Both the position numbers and the translations under genes were made by a program. From NCBI GenBank assembly GCA_037976565.1, contig CP137680.1, forward strand, positions 17,854,861 to 17,918,860: DNA of 64,000 nt, read 5' to 3'. A model generated the notes under the pieces. The model was not told the DNA's origin, did no database searches, and was given only the letters and a program-made list of their open reading frames with translations. Shown here in pieces: positions 24,289 to 37,074 of this stretch (the first letter of the stretch is position 1; every line of letters starts with the position of its first letter). This stretch comes from Mesocentrotus franciscanus (Eukaryota; Echinodermata; Echinoidea; Camarodonta; Strongylocentrotidae).

Positions 24289-27200
24289 ATGGAATTTCCG
24301 GATCTGGGACAGAATTGCCATGAATCTACATGTAGTCAATTGGGTGAGTTTTTGTTTGAAAATCAACCTCCATATGTGAGATAGAAATAGAAAAGTCACG
24401 ATTAACTATCTAAATCTGATGTAACAGACTAACACTCTCATTTTTTAGTATGTGGGACTGAACAATAATACACTGAACACCATTACCATTGCATTGGAGT
24501 CAATGTCCAATGACATGACAATGAACATCAATTTCGGGCAGATCTAGATGGCGATGGAGAAGGAAATCAACGTGTTACTAAATTTTATGTCTGCAACCCT
24601 ACATATTTATCTGGGAATTTAAAAGAAATCATATTTTTGTGTAGACCGAAAATTCCTGTCTCTTTCGTTTGTTACAATAGCCTCTCTCCTCTGAGTCTGA
24701 GTCTGAGTCTGATTTGGGTAGGGTCGGCTCCTCTCGCTCTCTTGACTTTAGAGACAGAAGCCGACCATAGGCACTCCAGCAAAGCATAGAGAGTCAATAC
24801 TTCGTATGGACCTCTAGCGCTGTACCGTGTGCTAGTACTACTAATAGGCAGCAATTTCACACGTGAATAGTCAATACAACACACAAATGCACACAATCAT
24901 GCCGATAAAACTGTAAGCAAGTTTGACAGTGGACTCACGATTTTAATTTTTGAATTATTCTTTCTAACATCTGTGAGTTGAAAAAACTGTATTTTACTGC
25001 TATTTAGGTGTCATCAATTGTCACTAAAGACAAAGTACCGATTTTTAGTGAAATCAGTTTAGTTTTGTACAGTGGTTGTTGAAATGTTGAGATCAATAAA
25101 ACGGGTTTTAATACACAGCCAGGATAGCGATGCAGCTATGTGTGACCATAGGGAGTGCATTGCAAACTGGTGTTGGGATCTCAACAGTCAACACCAAATT
25201 CCGGCCAAACTTTTGGACTAAAATGTCACCGTAGCGGATTCATATCCGATGCATTTATTTTTAAAAATTAGGTCTAGGCTAATATACATCGGTTCCACTT
25301 ACCAGATTGACTGTATGATGCGTTTAAGGGTCTTTTTTTCCCCGGTTTTCTTCGTCGAAATTAAACTCCGCTCCGTGTTGAAATTTTTGCAGCGCATGCG
25401 CAGTAACAATTTCAACACGGAGTGGAGTTCAATTTCCACGATGAAAACTGGGAAAAAAGACCCTTAAACGCATCATACAGTCAATCTGGTAAGTGGAACC
25501 GATGTATATTAGCCTAGACCTAATTAAAAAAAATAAATGCATTGGATATGAATCCACCAAAGTGACATTTTAGTCCAAAAGGTTGGCCAGAATTTGGTGT
25601 TGAGATCCCAACACCAGTTTGCAATGCAGTCCCTATGGTCGGCTTCTGTCTCTAAAGAGAGGAGCCGACCCTACCCAAATCAGAGGCTAACGTATGGAAG
25701 AGACAGAAAATTTCGGTCTAATTCTTGTGAGGCCAGGCCCTAGGGCAACTGCCATTGGCATTACCATTACTCAGCATTTGCCATTACCGGGGTAGACCCC
25801 TATGCATTATTTAGAGTCATAGACAGTCAATTCAATCATTGACAAAAATTAAAATCTGACTACCGGTAATAAAAATAAAAATCATTCTGATTTATCAATT
25901 CACTCATAATGGTTTGTATCATTTTCAATTTCATTTTATCCACAAGATTGTTAATCAATATGGCTGTATCTATTTATGTATAGACTCTATGTGTACTGAG
26001 AGTGAGACCGAAAAATCGCGTGTGAAATGTTCCGCTGAGACTACTGTACGTCTACATGAACATGTACGTCCAGCTTCATTTCAGACCGTCAAAAGTCAAA
26101 ATATGTTTAAAAACTCCTCCAAGCGGAAGGATTAGAGTAGATGTAGACTACTTTAGTTAGACATTATTTATTAAATACATGAAATACATAAATTGAGACC
26201 TAAAAATAGTACAATGCATAAATAGAAATAGATGTAGTTATAGTCTATAGAGGACTAGGCACAAACTAAGCACTTCAATTTTTTTATTTAATTTTTTTTT
26301 TTTTTTTTACAAGAATGATGCTAGGCTTGTAAATAAAATTGCTGAAGTCAGGTATTTTTTCGCTCAAAATTTAAGTTTGGTAATCATGCATGATGTATGA
26401 AAAGGGATAAAATGGCATCTTCATCTCAATTGTTGGGCTTGCAAATAAAAATAAACTGCATTTTATGGCTACCGGTATACACATTGTTGCTTACTTCGTT
26501 GTCCATGCTATATTTGGTTAAGGGTCTCTCTACATGATTGCTGACAGTTTAAGTCTGTATCAAACAGAAAATACGGAATTGCCTGGTAACACACATTCTC
26601 AAAAGTACAGATGCAAATTAGGTCACTTTACAGACAAAACCTTTTGCCGTACATGGATGTAATGGAGTCTAGCATATATATTTCTTGAATGATTTCTTCA
26701 AACTCAAAGATCTTAATTGTTTCCACAGTGATAGTGTAGTCAGACAGACTTTACATCTCTCTCTCTAGATCTACAAGATCAAGAGTGATATGTTCTTGAT
26801 AAGAAGTTAACCATTTGAAAATCTTCTCTCTTTTTTCACAGATTTTCTCCCAATGAAATGTGATTCCTGTTCGAATGTTTTCTGGTAAGTTGCCAACATG
26901 ATACATTTTCTGATGGTGAATTTCTAAGCAAAACAGATTTTTATCCATTTGAATTTAAGTCACTGTTGGAAATCCATCATAAAAAGAAAACAAATCCTAC
27001 ATGTACATGTAATTTGAAGCAAGCAGTAAATATTTGTGCTTTCTATCTCAATTCAACAATGAAAATATGATATGATATGATATGATTTATGATAATTATG
27101 ATATTTATGATAATAATGATAAAGTGTCGGAGGGGAGGCTTTAGTTTTTACTTAAGAGTAAGCAGACTTTCAATGGAAAGGAATAGATCTTAATTACATG

Positions 27201-30200
27201 TATATCGAAATGGTATAAGGAAAGCATTGTCTTTGGTTTTAAAGTTACAATGCATATGAAATAAATGAAGAAAATTGTGGAGTGCACTCTCTTCAACACA
27301 CTAGCATTTGTATACACTGTATCGTGGAAAACTTGTTGTTCATTAGGAGTGCAAATCTGTGCAATATGTTTAAAGAGAAAGACCAGTTCTGGTCATGCGA
27401 TTGCATTGTGAAAGAAACGTTGTGGAATGGATCAGAAAAGGTTGATCATCTAGCATATTGGTATAGTAGTTGGTAAGTATTGGTATGTACTGCAAGGTTC
27501 TGGAATCATCAAAATGATAAGAAATTTGGCCCAGTCTTGGTAAAGTTACAAGCACTGTACACAGAAAGATGTATATGGGACTACGCGACCACGTGCGCGA
27601 TATCTATTCGGTCCCAATAGATATAATAATTTACCAAATATATCAATTAGTAGGCGGTTTCTCGACTTTCCGGCAAAATTTGTATCATCACGTATTAGTC
27701 AAAACATATTCTTTCACATGATTGGTAATGAGAGCTTCCATTTCATTTTTTTGAGAGAGAGGCGTTTCCAAAACTGGTCTTTACCTTTAACATAATTACA
27801 AATTCCCTGTGCATTACCTAATGTTGAAATTTGAATGCATGTCTATGTCTTATCTTTCATTTTTAGCAAGGATCACATTAGATATGAACAGCATAAGTGT
27901 GCGGCAGGTTTTAGGAAGGTAAGACACGAGTCACACAAATTTTTATTTTCATTTGATATTTGTTTGACATCGTTGAAGTGATACCTACTGTAGATTTAAA
28001 ACCACCAGGGGGGTGTTTCACAAAGATCCTGTGTCAAACTTAACTCTAAGTTGGACTTAAACATTATGGAGAGCCATTTTTAGCCTTAAAATAAAATATA
28101 TTCAAAAGAAAAAAGTCAAGTATTAAGACTTTTCATAGATTTCACATCAAGAACTTGAAATCTCCTTGATAATGGAAAATATGAATGATCTAAATCAACA
28201 TTTTATGAGTTTTAACATAACTTTTACAAAATATTTTCAAAAATGCTAACGGCTTTCCATAATTGTTCAAGTCCAGCTTAGAGATAAGTTCATCAGAGGA
28301 TCTTTGTGGAACACCCCCCAGAAATGTTAATGATAAGTCTGTTTGAAGCCCAATTATTAACTCATTATCAATATACACAGAGTTAACACACATCTGGTTC
28401 CTAACAAACAAATATTGACAGTAACATTCAATCTATACAGCGCATACAAATTAATTATTTATTTTCTATGCACATAATAATAAAATTGTAGTGTTTTATG
28501 CTGCACAACACAATATTTGTACACATTTACAAATTACAAGTATATAAGATGAAATAGTATATTTTCAAGAAAAATTTAATCATTTAATGCATTTGACATC
28601 TAGATAATGTAACATACAACTTCAGTTCAATGTGTTTTATTTCTTGTTTTGATACCCTGAAGGATGTTCAAGTACCGGTGTGTCCATTGTGTAACAAGCC
28701 TGTACCGGTGAAAAGAGGGGAAGCCCCTGATATAGGCGTGTCTGATCATATAGACCGTGAGTGCCAGTCTGACCCCGCTGTCAAGAAGAGGAAGGTCTAC
28801 TCCAACAGGTGCACCAAGAAAGGATGCAAACTAAAAGAGGTGGGTTTGCCCTCCTGACATTACAAGGGGAAAAAAGATTGTGGTGGGATAAAATTTTTTT
28901 TTTACTCAGCCACTACCCCATACCCCCCACTCCCCTTCTCGATATCTCTCCTTTGCCCAATCTTCCATAGATCTGGGCCCCGTTATAAAACTTACCCTTG
29001 ATGGTAACTTTGCCATCAATGGGCTGGCAACGACCATGGTAACAGGGCTCAACAGCCAATCAAAATCAAGGTTTCCATGGTAGTTACCATTGATGGCAAA
29101 GTTACCATCAATGGTAAGTGTTGTGCAACGGGGCCTAGTTCCCGCCCATTTCTCATTTTCATTCCTTTTTCCATTCTTAACCCCCCCCCTTCTTCTGCCA
29201 CAAGGGCCGCATTTACAAGCAGAGTTCTGCTTCCTAGGGGTTCTAACCGTTACTAGTATCTTGTATATTGTCACTGTAAATTGTTTTGTAAAGGTTGAGT
29301 AAAGATTTGAAATGAATTTGAATTGATTTTTTTTTTTAAATTGAAGATGTTTGCACAATTTGTAAGGCATACATGTACATGCAGGAGACTGGAAATATTG
29401 AATATATTAGCCTTCTGTATATATTTGTTGTTGCTTGAAGGTATGTCTGACTTCGATTCGTCTTGCAAACTGGCTGCAGAGCAATTGTCACATGAACATG
29501 TGTTGTTCAAACAGGTACCGGTATGACAAATTATTTTTTTCTAATTTGTCATTTTTTTTACATTACAGCTTGTTCCAGTATTATGTTCCTCCTGTCATAA
29601 GAACTTCTGTTTGAAGCATCGACATACTGTGGACCATGACTGTCAAGGTTTCCAAAACTCTGGCAAAGGTGCATCAAAACAAGGGTAAGTTCTTATCATA
29701 TGCTGTAAAAGATCTTTTTAGTGAGTCACATGTGTGAGTGTGCCAAAGAGTGACTTGTTAACATTACTGCATTTTCTGCTTTAAAGGTACTATATCCCAT
29801 TTGCAGGCCAAAAAAATGAAAAGGTTAAATTCCAACGGCATTTGAAAGATAATACTAATTTAGAACTTTCCTAAAAAAGGGGCTTGAAAATGTCTTTAAG
29901 TGGGAAAATAACGACTATTAGTTGACGAATCGACTTAAATGCTACCAAGTCAGTAAGTAATAGTTATAGTCTGATTTTCAGACCATTGTACCGAATGGTC
30001 GTACGTTTTATGCTGCGCAAAGATTCAATCAGTTTAATTTTGGCCATTACAAGAAGTGGGTTATTGATGTAGACAAATGCTCATGTACCCTTTACAGCTC
30101 ATTTTATGTATGTTATTACCAAAGAAGAACTCAATAGTGTCTGACAGTGAAGTCTAGCAAGTAAACGGGTTTCCTTGCATAATTTGAATATTGGACACTG

Positions 30201-30521
30201 CTAACGTTTAAATTTCACAGATAGGACATACAGTGTACATGACATATTCATAATTCCTGCAAAGTTCTACAGAATTTGATGTTGGCTGCAAAGGGACATA
30301 GTATCTTTAATAAGCACCAATGTCTTGGCATCATAATGTATACTGTACCAGCCTTACAATCTTTTAGGAAAAAGAAATATTCATGCAACTTGGAAACTTA
30401 TAATGAAAATCTGTGGTGTCTCTTGCAATTTTCGAAAAGGTTGAAAAAATATATGTTGAACAAAGACAAAATGGTTCAGCATTGGGTCATGTGATGCTTT
30501 GTGGAAGCCTTAATTTCAAGA

Positions 30522-30555
<34 letters not shown>

Positions 30556-33500
30556 CTGTGTTGAAGAGAAGATGAAAAAGAAGATAAAATGATGAAGAAA
30601 AACAAACCATAGAGGAGATTACAAGATTAGATGAAGAATTTTTTGTTTTCTCCAATTGGATCAATAAAACCTTTGATTCTCAATCCTTTTGAGGACTTCT
30701 CAATGAACACAAAAGAATACAAACAGTAGGCCTACTTTTAAGGACTATCCATATGGTTGTACCGCAAACCTACTCTCTAAGTTACCTTTGATATCATGGC
30801 CATTTTCTTTTAACATTTGATTTACCAGGGCAGCTGCAATCAAGAGACACCAGAACAGTAACAGGACATCGAGTAGCTCATCATCATCATCTTCTTCTAG
30901 GAATCAAACTAGGCCACAACAAACCTCTATGGCCGCACTTGGAAGAGATTTCGATAGGTAGGTGGAGGTATATTGTTTACCTAAGATTTATGACGGGAAA
31001 CGTGTTTTGCAGGTCCTCCTCTATATAGAATTCCTCTATTCCATCAGCTGCAGTCAAGAAGAGAGTTGATTTTTTTTTCTCAATTATTCTAATAGAGAGA
31101 TACTTGCATAGCTTGGCATTAATCTTGCATAAATCGTCAGGGTCTAGTAATTTGTTGATGATTGATCACAATTTTTTTCTAAATGATAAAGTTGTTATGA
31201 AAGGGTCATAGAAAATATTAACCTTCTTAATTCAAATTTCAACCACCAATTTGGAAAGGATCATAGCCCCTCAATCTTGATAGCAAACTGCTCTAGAGGA
31301 AAGCAGAAAAATCAGAGAAGTACACTAGTGAAAGTTTTAAGGTAACCAGACAAAATATGTGATATTTATTAATTTTCGACAGTCGTAATCACTATAGGCT
31401 CTTCAAATTGGATGAATCGGTAATAACTCTGTGATTTTATAGTGGCGGACAACTTTCCCACTCGTTCCAATACACAAAGTGACTAAAATTTCAATGTTTC
31501 AAAAATGTATGACTCGGGGTTTACTCACTGCCCTTTAATACACTAACATGTTCCATTGTCTCATCATCGTCCTAATGGTGTTCATCTTTCCACAGGGAGA
31601 GGAGAGAGAGAATGGCAGCTGGTAGACAGCAGGCTTCTGCAGGAAGTACAATGCAAGCAGGAATGGTAAGTACTTCAAAGACTTTTGATCCTCCTCCTTC
31701 TCACCATCAACCATCCTGTTATCAAAGACATCATTGAGTATAAGTATATATCCCACAGAGGTGTCGTGGTCGAGTGGATATGTCACTGAACTGTTGATCA
31801 CAAGGTTCGCGGGTTTGAATCCCGCCGCAGCACTAATGTCCTTACGCAAGACATAAATCTTTATTTGCCACACTCAACCCAGGTGATTTAAATGTATACC
31901 TGGCAGGAATTAATTCCTTGAAATGCTAGAGCGCTGAAATGGCAGCCATGCTAAAGCCGGGGTGAAAGTTGTGGAGTACCAGGAGTGTCCAGTTTGACAG
32001 ACATGAGCGCCATACACTCTTATTATTATTATTATTATCTGACATCCCTTGTATCAAATCCTTAAAGTGAAAGTGTGAAAGTTATTGTTAATCCATTTGA
32101 AATTCTTGCTAATATTATCTTACAGCTCATTATGGTTTTCAAAATTATTAATGTCACCGGCTGGGGAACCTTGATCATTGCGATGGCTGCCAAACTGAAC
32201 TATTGGTGCACACTTAAAATGAAATGTTGAAAAATCCACATGAAACATTAGTGATCAGATGTATTTTTGTAAGAATATTAGTTGTCACCCAAGTAAAGTT
32301 ATTTATGATGCCAGACAGGATGTCAGGTTTTAGTGGAACCCAAGCAACTGCTCATATCGAGTCATGCACTTTCCACTCTCGTGCCATGATTGAGTGTACA
32401 ATCCTCAATAGCGCAGTGTAAACATTCTGTATTTACTCTATGATCACATGTTTGCTACGTGAAACTCTCATGAATTGGGTATGACTGTTTTTAACCTAAT
32501 TAAATTACTTGAATTGCGTGGTCACTTCTGTGATCTTCATTACCCGTTGTGAACCTCTCATGAATCTTGGCCCTGTTTCATAGAACCTGTTATCAATAAC
32601 TTGCTACAAAAACTGTTTAAAGCTACTGAAATAGTTGATTGCCTAAGAACAAATCTGTCATAGAAATTTAGCATTTAATATTGACAAGTTTTATGGAATA
32701 GGGCCCTGGACCTATTGCTTGATTTGAAGAAAAAAAACCCTTTCATGCAAAAGTTTCTGGATTGACAGTATTATGAAAGATGCATTTTGTTTTTAATCTT
32801 CTCATGCTTTTAACCTATTCCATCCATCTATCCTCCCTCAAACGATGCAGTCAGAGGATGAGGCGATGGCTAGAGCTATCCAAATGTCGCTGGCAGAGGA
32901 AAGCAAACCATCCAAGCGACAAGGCCACCCGCGAACCCCAGGGCACTACAGCAGGAGGACGAAGACCTGGCACTGGCAAGGGCGCTAGCTGCGAGTGAAG
33001 AGGAAGAGAGGAACCGGTTGAGACGGCAGGTGAGTAAAAATAAAATGATTTTATTCATGCCCAAAACTTGATTTTTTTTTGGGGGGGGGGCGGGGGGAGG
33101 GTGATTGATATTTTTTGAGCATGCACTGTAGTTGATGAATTCCACAATTATAGGCAAAGCAACCTACTTTGATAGTAAGTTTGATTTAAATTGGAAATTT
33201 TGCTCCAAATAATGCTTTAATTTTCCAAGTCTCAAGGAATAAAAAATTTGACTATTTTTGTTTATTTTCAATGAAAGAAAATAGTAATAGGGATGATGAA
33301 TTGTTGGTCAAGTACAAAATGATCAAACTTTAGAACAAATTTCCACATTGAGTAATTTTTATTTGTGTTTGTGTTAGGTATCAATTGTTGAAGTTGCAGG
33401 CTTTGAAGGAAAGCAACTATCAAAGATGAAGTTTTCTGCATATCTGACATTATTCTTTGGGAAAAGCATGAAAATTGAATTAAGTGTCATTCGAAAAATG

Positions 33501-33909
33501 AAGACCCATACTTTGATACAGGATATTTGTCATATTATTTTTTATTGGTTTGTTTGTTTGTTCGTTAGTTGTTGTTTTTTCGGGGGGATGTGGGTGGTGT
33601 GCTACTACTTATTATTGATATGTTCATTTCTTCTGTAAATAAACATGTTATCCTTTGAAACCAACTGACAGTAAAGATTTTATGTGTAGTAATTTCTAGT
33701 AAACACATTTGACTAAGGGTATAGTTATGTGCATGGTTCAATTTTCCTTTTTTTTGCATGTTTTCTTAATTTTATCTTCCCCACTTTCCTCATTTCCCCC
33801 ATTTTGATTTGCCATACAGGAGGTCTATTAACACTGTCCAATAATGTTGATTCTGTTCATACAGCAACGACAGCAGTCTGAAAATGATTCTAAGTGTGCT
33901 CTCTCCTGA
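24289..33909 (+). CDS. ZFAND2: ZFAND2 (AIRAP/AIRAPL) homologue, nine exons, with a frame break in exon 8
   Basis: Exons: 24289-24343, 26842-26884, 27867-27918, 28663-28839, 29569-29684, 30829-30957, 31596-31665, 32851-33029, 33865-33909. The N-terminus MEFPDLGQNC matches the family. The first AN1 zinc finger uses C10, C15, C25, C28, C33, H36, H42 and C44. The linker DVQVPVCPLCNKPVPV is nearly that of human ZFAND2B. The second AN1 finger has CSSCHKNFCLKHRHTVDHDC. A Ser run follows (exon 6), then ubiquitin-interacting motifs SEDEAMARAIQMSLAEE and EDEDLALARALAASEEE. The end is Cys-Ala-Leu-Ser, a CaaX box, as the membrane-anchored ZFAND2B also has one. Exon 8 is 179 nt where 180 are needed: UIM1 is in frame, but the frame meets TAG at 32986-32988, while UIM2 and the CaaX box are intact in another frame. 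With one more base the product would be 288 aa. Expected role: proteasome- and ubiquitin-linked adaptor in arsenite or ER-associated stress. A loss-of-function allele or sequence error explains the break. Confidence 0.93.
24642..25720. mobile_element. Foldback (MULE-like) element with long inverted arms
   Basis: The ends are inverted: TAGACCGAAAATTCCTGTCT on the left and, from the right, TAGACCGAAATTTTCTGTCT. The arms pair almost to the centre near 25397, where a GCGCATGCGC palindrome sits. Right arm about 320 bp; the left arm matches it except for an extra 373-bp block (24771-25143) and an expanded GAGTCT repeat. Flanks are ATTTTTGTG (24633-24641) and ATTCTTGTG (25721-25729), a 9-bp target duplication with one change. 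Long inverted arms with a 9-bp duplication suggest a non-autonomous Mutator-like element. In ZFAND2 intron 1. Confidence 0.75.
24771..25143. mobile_element. Insertion inside the left arm of the foldback element
   Basis: This 373-bp block has no counterpart in the right arm and is bracketed by GACCATAG at 24763-24770 and 25144-25151. It therefore looks like a later insertion with an 8-bp target duplication, a size typical of hAT elements. I see no clear terminal inverted repeat, so the class is open. Confidence 0.55.
27374..27786. mobile_element. TTAA-flanked MITE, GACCAG family, copy 1
   Basis: The left end reads AGAGAAAGACCAGTTCTGG and the right end inverted reads AGGTAAAGACCAGTTTTGG. TTAA flanks are at 27370-27373 and 27787-27790. 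A near-identical copy is at 46115-46486. In ZFAND2 intron 2. Confidence 0.8.
28008..28319. mobile_element. GGGGGG-ended hairpin MITE, copy 1 (312 bp)
   Basis: Starts GGGGGGTGTTTCACAAAGAT and ends with its inverse; the terminal inverted repeats extend for roughly 70 bases. A second copy of nearly equal length lies at 51337-51649. In ZFAND2 intron 3. Confidence 0.8.
28976..29135. mobile_element. GGCCCCGTT-ended hairpin MITE (160 bp)
   Basis: The terminal GGCCCCGTT and AACGGGGCC are perfect inverses. Both subterminal regions also pair: GGTAACTTTGCCATCAATGG on the left against CCATTGATGGCAAAGTTACC on the right. In ZFAND2 intron 4. Confidence 0.8.
30523..30556. repeat. (GA)n microsatellite
   Basis: Short GAGAGA run in ZFAND2 intron 5. 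Confidence 0.85.
31760..32038 (+). mobile_element. tRNA-derived SINE with (ATT)n tail
   Basis: The head GGTGTCGTGGTCGAGTGGAT resembles the 5' half of Leu- or Ser-type tRNA, and GCGGGTTTGAATCCCGCC is a B box with a pairing stem. A body of about 200 bases and an ATT tail follow. In ZFAND2 intron 7, sense strand. Confidence 0.8.
32569..32705. mobile_element. GGCCCT-ended hairpin MITE (about 137 bp)
   Basis: The left end GGCCCTGTTTCATAGAAC pairs with the right end, which inverted reads GGCCCTATTCCATAAAAC. The interior has short ATCAATAAC/AATATTGAC stems. It lies in ZFAND2 intron 7 about 145 bases before exon 8. Confidence 0.65.
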
Positions 33910-34257
33910 TTGGTCAACTGGCCACTTCCCCTTCCGAATGGACCAATCAGCATTGCTAGCAGACGTTGGCGATCAAGCTCTCCTCGTCTCATGTGCAGGG
34001 CAAAGACAGAGAGTTGATCGTATCACTGACGGAACCGCTAGACCAACTGACATCTTCCTTTGTATTTTGGCACTTAGACCAACGTTAAGAACAGAACAAA
34101 TTATTATTCAAATTATCATTGCAAATCAGTAATTATGATGCCAGTAATGTAACACTCTAATGCTTCTAAAATGGATTATTATTTGATTAGTGCTCTAAAA
34201 TTTTGTGTGAATGAATAGTACATATGTCATGTATTGATTTTCGTCAAGAGGTGAGAT

Positions 34258-34564
34258 TGAAGGAGAAGTCCATCTTGATATAAAGTTGATTTTAATAGAA
34301 GCAGAAAAATGAGAGGAACGGTCAGTGAGAGTTTGAGCAAATTTTGATTAAAATTATGATAGATATGAATTTTTTGTGATAGTTGCAATCAATCAAATTT
34401 GCTCTGAACATAAAATTTCATGAACTTTCAATTTCTTAGTTATAGATAACAGAATTGTTTTTCTTTTCTCAAACATATTTGCAATGATTATATTTAGGGT
34501 GCATGTATGATTGAAAAAAATTTTAAGAGAAAAAAATTTGATATCAGGGTGGACTTCCCCTTTA
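34258..34564. mobile_element. MITE of the AGTCCAC type, about 300 bp
   Basis: The left end AGGAGAAGTCCATCTTGATA pairs with the right end, inverted as AGGGGAAGTCCACCCTGATA. The right flank is TTAA; the left is TTGA, probably decayed TTAA. It resembles the element at 57854-58623, sharing AATAGAAGCAGAAAAAT. Just downstream of the ZFAND2 stop, within its likely 3' UTR. Confidence 0.65.
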
Positions 34565-34779
34565 AGAGATGAGGAATTTAAACCCTTCCCAATGGCTCGT
34601 TGACACATGATGTGGGAAACTGGCAGTTTTTTTGTTTAAAGACACATAGAAGTCGGCTCTCATGGGGAATTTGACACCGTTCGGGTGTTTACCCAGTAAC
34701 AGGTGTTGTCAGTCACCAGGGTTAGCCTTCAGTTTTATGACCATTCGACCTTATGTAATGCTTTGCTTTTCCCTCACCC

Positions 34780-34813
34780 GATCCGAAGCGGGATCCGAAG
34801 CGGGATCCGAAGC
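34780..34813. repeat. 12-bp tandem repeat, about three copies
   Basis: GATCCGAAGCGG occurs three times in a row, the last copy incomplete. Confidence 0.85.
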
Positions 34814-37074
34814 TAGACTCTCCAAGAGATTAGGGGGTAATTCTTGACTGGCCTATGGATGTGCTGTGTGCAGATTTGTACTCCCATTAATGTTATTTCC
34901 ACCGAGTCTGGTGTCAGCAAATTATGGCCTTCTGCACATGGAAACTGACGATCCACTCACTTTAACCTGTAAATACAGACAAGTGGGGGATGGGGAAAAA
35001 AAAGAAAAAAAGCGATTCTCCTGCATGTAATAAGTATCTATGTATTATTCGATACAGAAATATGAAGCATATTTTTACACTTGAGTCATTACAAAAAACA
35101 AAAAAAGGAAAAAAAAGCAACAAACAAAAAAATTGCTGCAGTTTATCATGTCTTATGTGAATGAGCATTCACATTTCAAATTGTAATACAATTACTTCTG
35201 TCTTTCTAAGCATTTTAGATGGTTATAAACGGGTAAAAAAAGGGCTATATAATGAAATTTGTCAGTATGTAAAAGTTAACAAATTGTGCTCTTTGCTAAG
35301 TTATAGCAGCAGTATTTTCCTTTGTAACATACCAGACATATGTTTAGAATTTTTGAAATTTTTTGAGTTGCATAGGCCTCCATCTTTGGTTTTAAAACCA
35401 TGTCTTGGGTCTGGAACAATTATAGAGGGGCAACAAAAAAGAAACGAACTTTAAACTTTACCATTAAGAATTATGAGAAATGGTGCTGAAAGTGTTTCAG
35501 GGAAAGATATTGAACCTTTCTTCAAAAATAGATTTTGCCTGGGTTTTTGTCACAGAAAAACAGGAGTAGAGTGTATGTGCATTAGAAAAATATATTTTTT
35601 GTGTCTTACAAAAACTTTTCTATCCCTTTATAATAGAAATACATACTTCGACTTGTAGATATATTTTTAATTTGCTGCTAATCAGATATCGTTGTATAGT
35701 ATATTTAACTAGTAAGATGAAGTGGTCACGCCTAGACCTCTGATGAATGCAAGAGTGAATGAAAATGAGACAAGTTTTAACCTTTTCATTAAATTCTTAC
35801 CCAAGTTGAATTGGTAAGTTATCTGTAAATTTGTTACCATCTTTTATTCATCACATTATGTTCATTAAGCCTCTAATTCCCTTTTCTTTTGTTGTTGTTG
35901 TTCGGGGGGGGGGGATCCTTTTCAATCTGAATTTTTGTTTTCCTCCTTATTCTTTATCTTTAAAGTTTAGTTCATGGATTGTGATTTCATTTAGAAAATA
36001 ATTGAGTGATGCATGTAGTATTTTGAATGAATTCGGACATGATTTTATCAGAGTTTTTCTTTCATAATGATGCAAAATGTTTACGTACAAAGGGTTGAAA
36101 GAAAATTTTATGATGTTAATGATGATTTTCCAATATTATATCCAGGCAAGATAAAGGTACATGCTTTTGCAATATACATTTATTTATATGAAAACAATTA
36201 TACTTAGTATTGTATTTAATAAAGCTAAGAAAATAAGAATGCAAAATTTGATTTGTTGACATTGTTCCTTTTTTGGATCCAGCATTAGAAAATTTGCACC
36301 CTGGAGCCTATGTCGGTACTCCATGTATTGTTATATTGCAAACATGGAGTCAGTTGGATATTTTGAATTCAATTGCTCTCCTCATATAATGATACAGTTA
36401 ACAACTAATTATTTGTTCCTCTTGTAAATTTGACGTATTTTGTGTTTTTCGTAACTCAAGAATGAAATGTGGACTGGTTGAATTAGGGCATTTGTTGGAA
36501 TACTTTTAGATGTAAGCTTTAATACCTCACATTCTCAAGAAACATAAATCGGGACAAATCATTTTTTTTACATACTACACAAATGACAAAACTTGGTAAG
36601 GGTATGAATACTTTAGTTGTTATCTGCATCTATCTTTCATCAAATGTGTGTATTTGTTGACACTTTCCAAAAATGCCTCCCTGTTCAATTTACACGAGGC
36701 AATCAAAAAAAAAAGTGCTGTAGCTGCTTTAATTCCAGAATCGTGGGACAGCACACCATTTCTGCATTTGTATAAGGTCGCTGTACTAGTGAAGAGATAT
36801 TTAAGCATTCTAATGTATTTCATACATGTGTATTTAGGAAAATATGCCATGTAATGATGCAATCTGTGAGTTACCCGATGAATACCAAGTGTGAGATAAA
36901 AATGGGCTTATATACTTGTAGAATAGGTGTGTTGTACCAAATTCAAGTAGTATCCAAACGGTTACACAACTAGCTTTTTTCCCCCTTCTGATTGGTGTTG
37001 GGCCACAAGGGTCAAGTTTGACTCTCTTCTGGCAATTTTTAAAGTTACAGAGTTAAGTGATAGGTAATGAGGGG

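Noticed and set aside
33884..34132. 82-codon frame MILSVLSPDWSTG...
   Set aside because: Overlaps ZFAND2 exon 9 in another frame; the family alignment supports the CaaX-ending frame.
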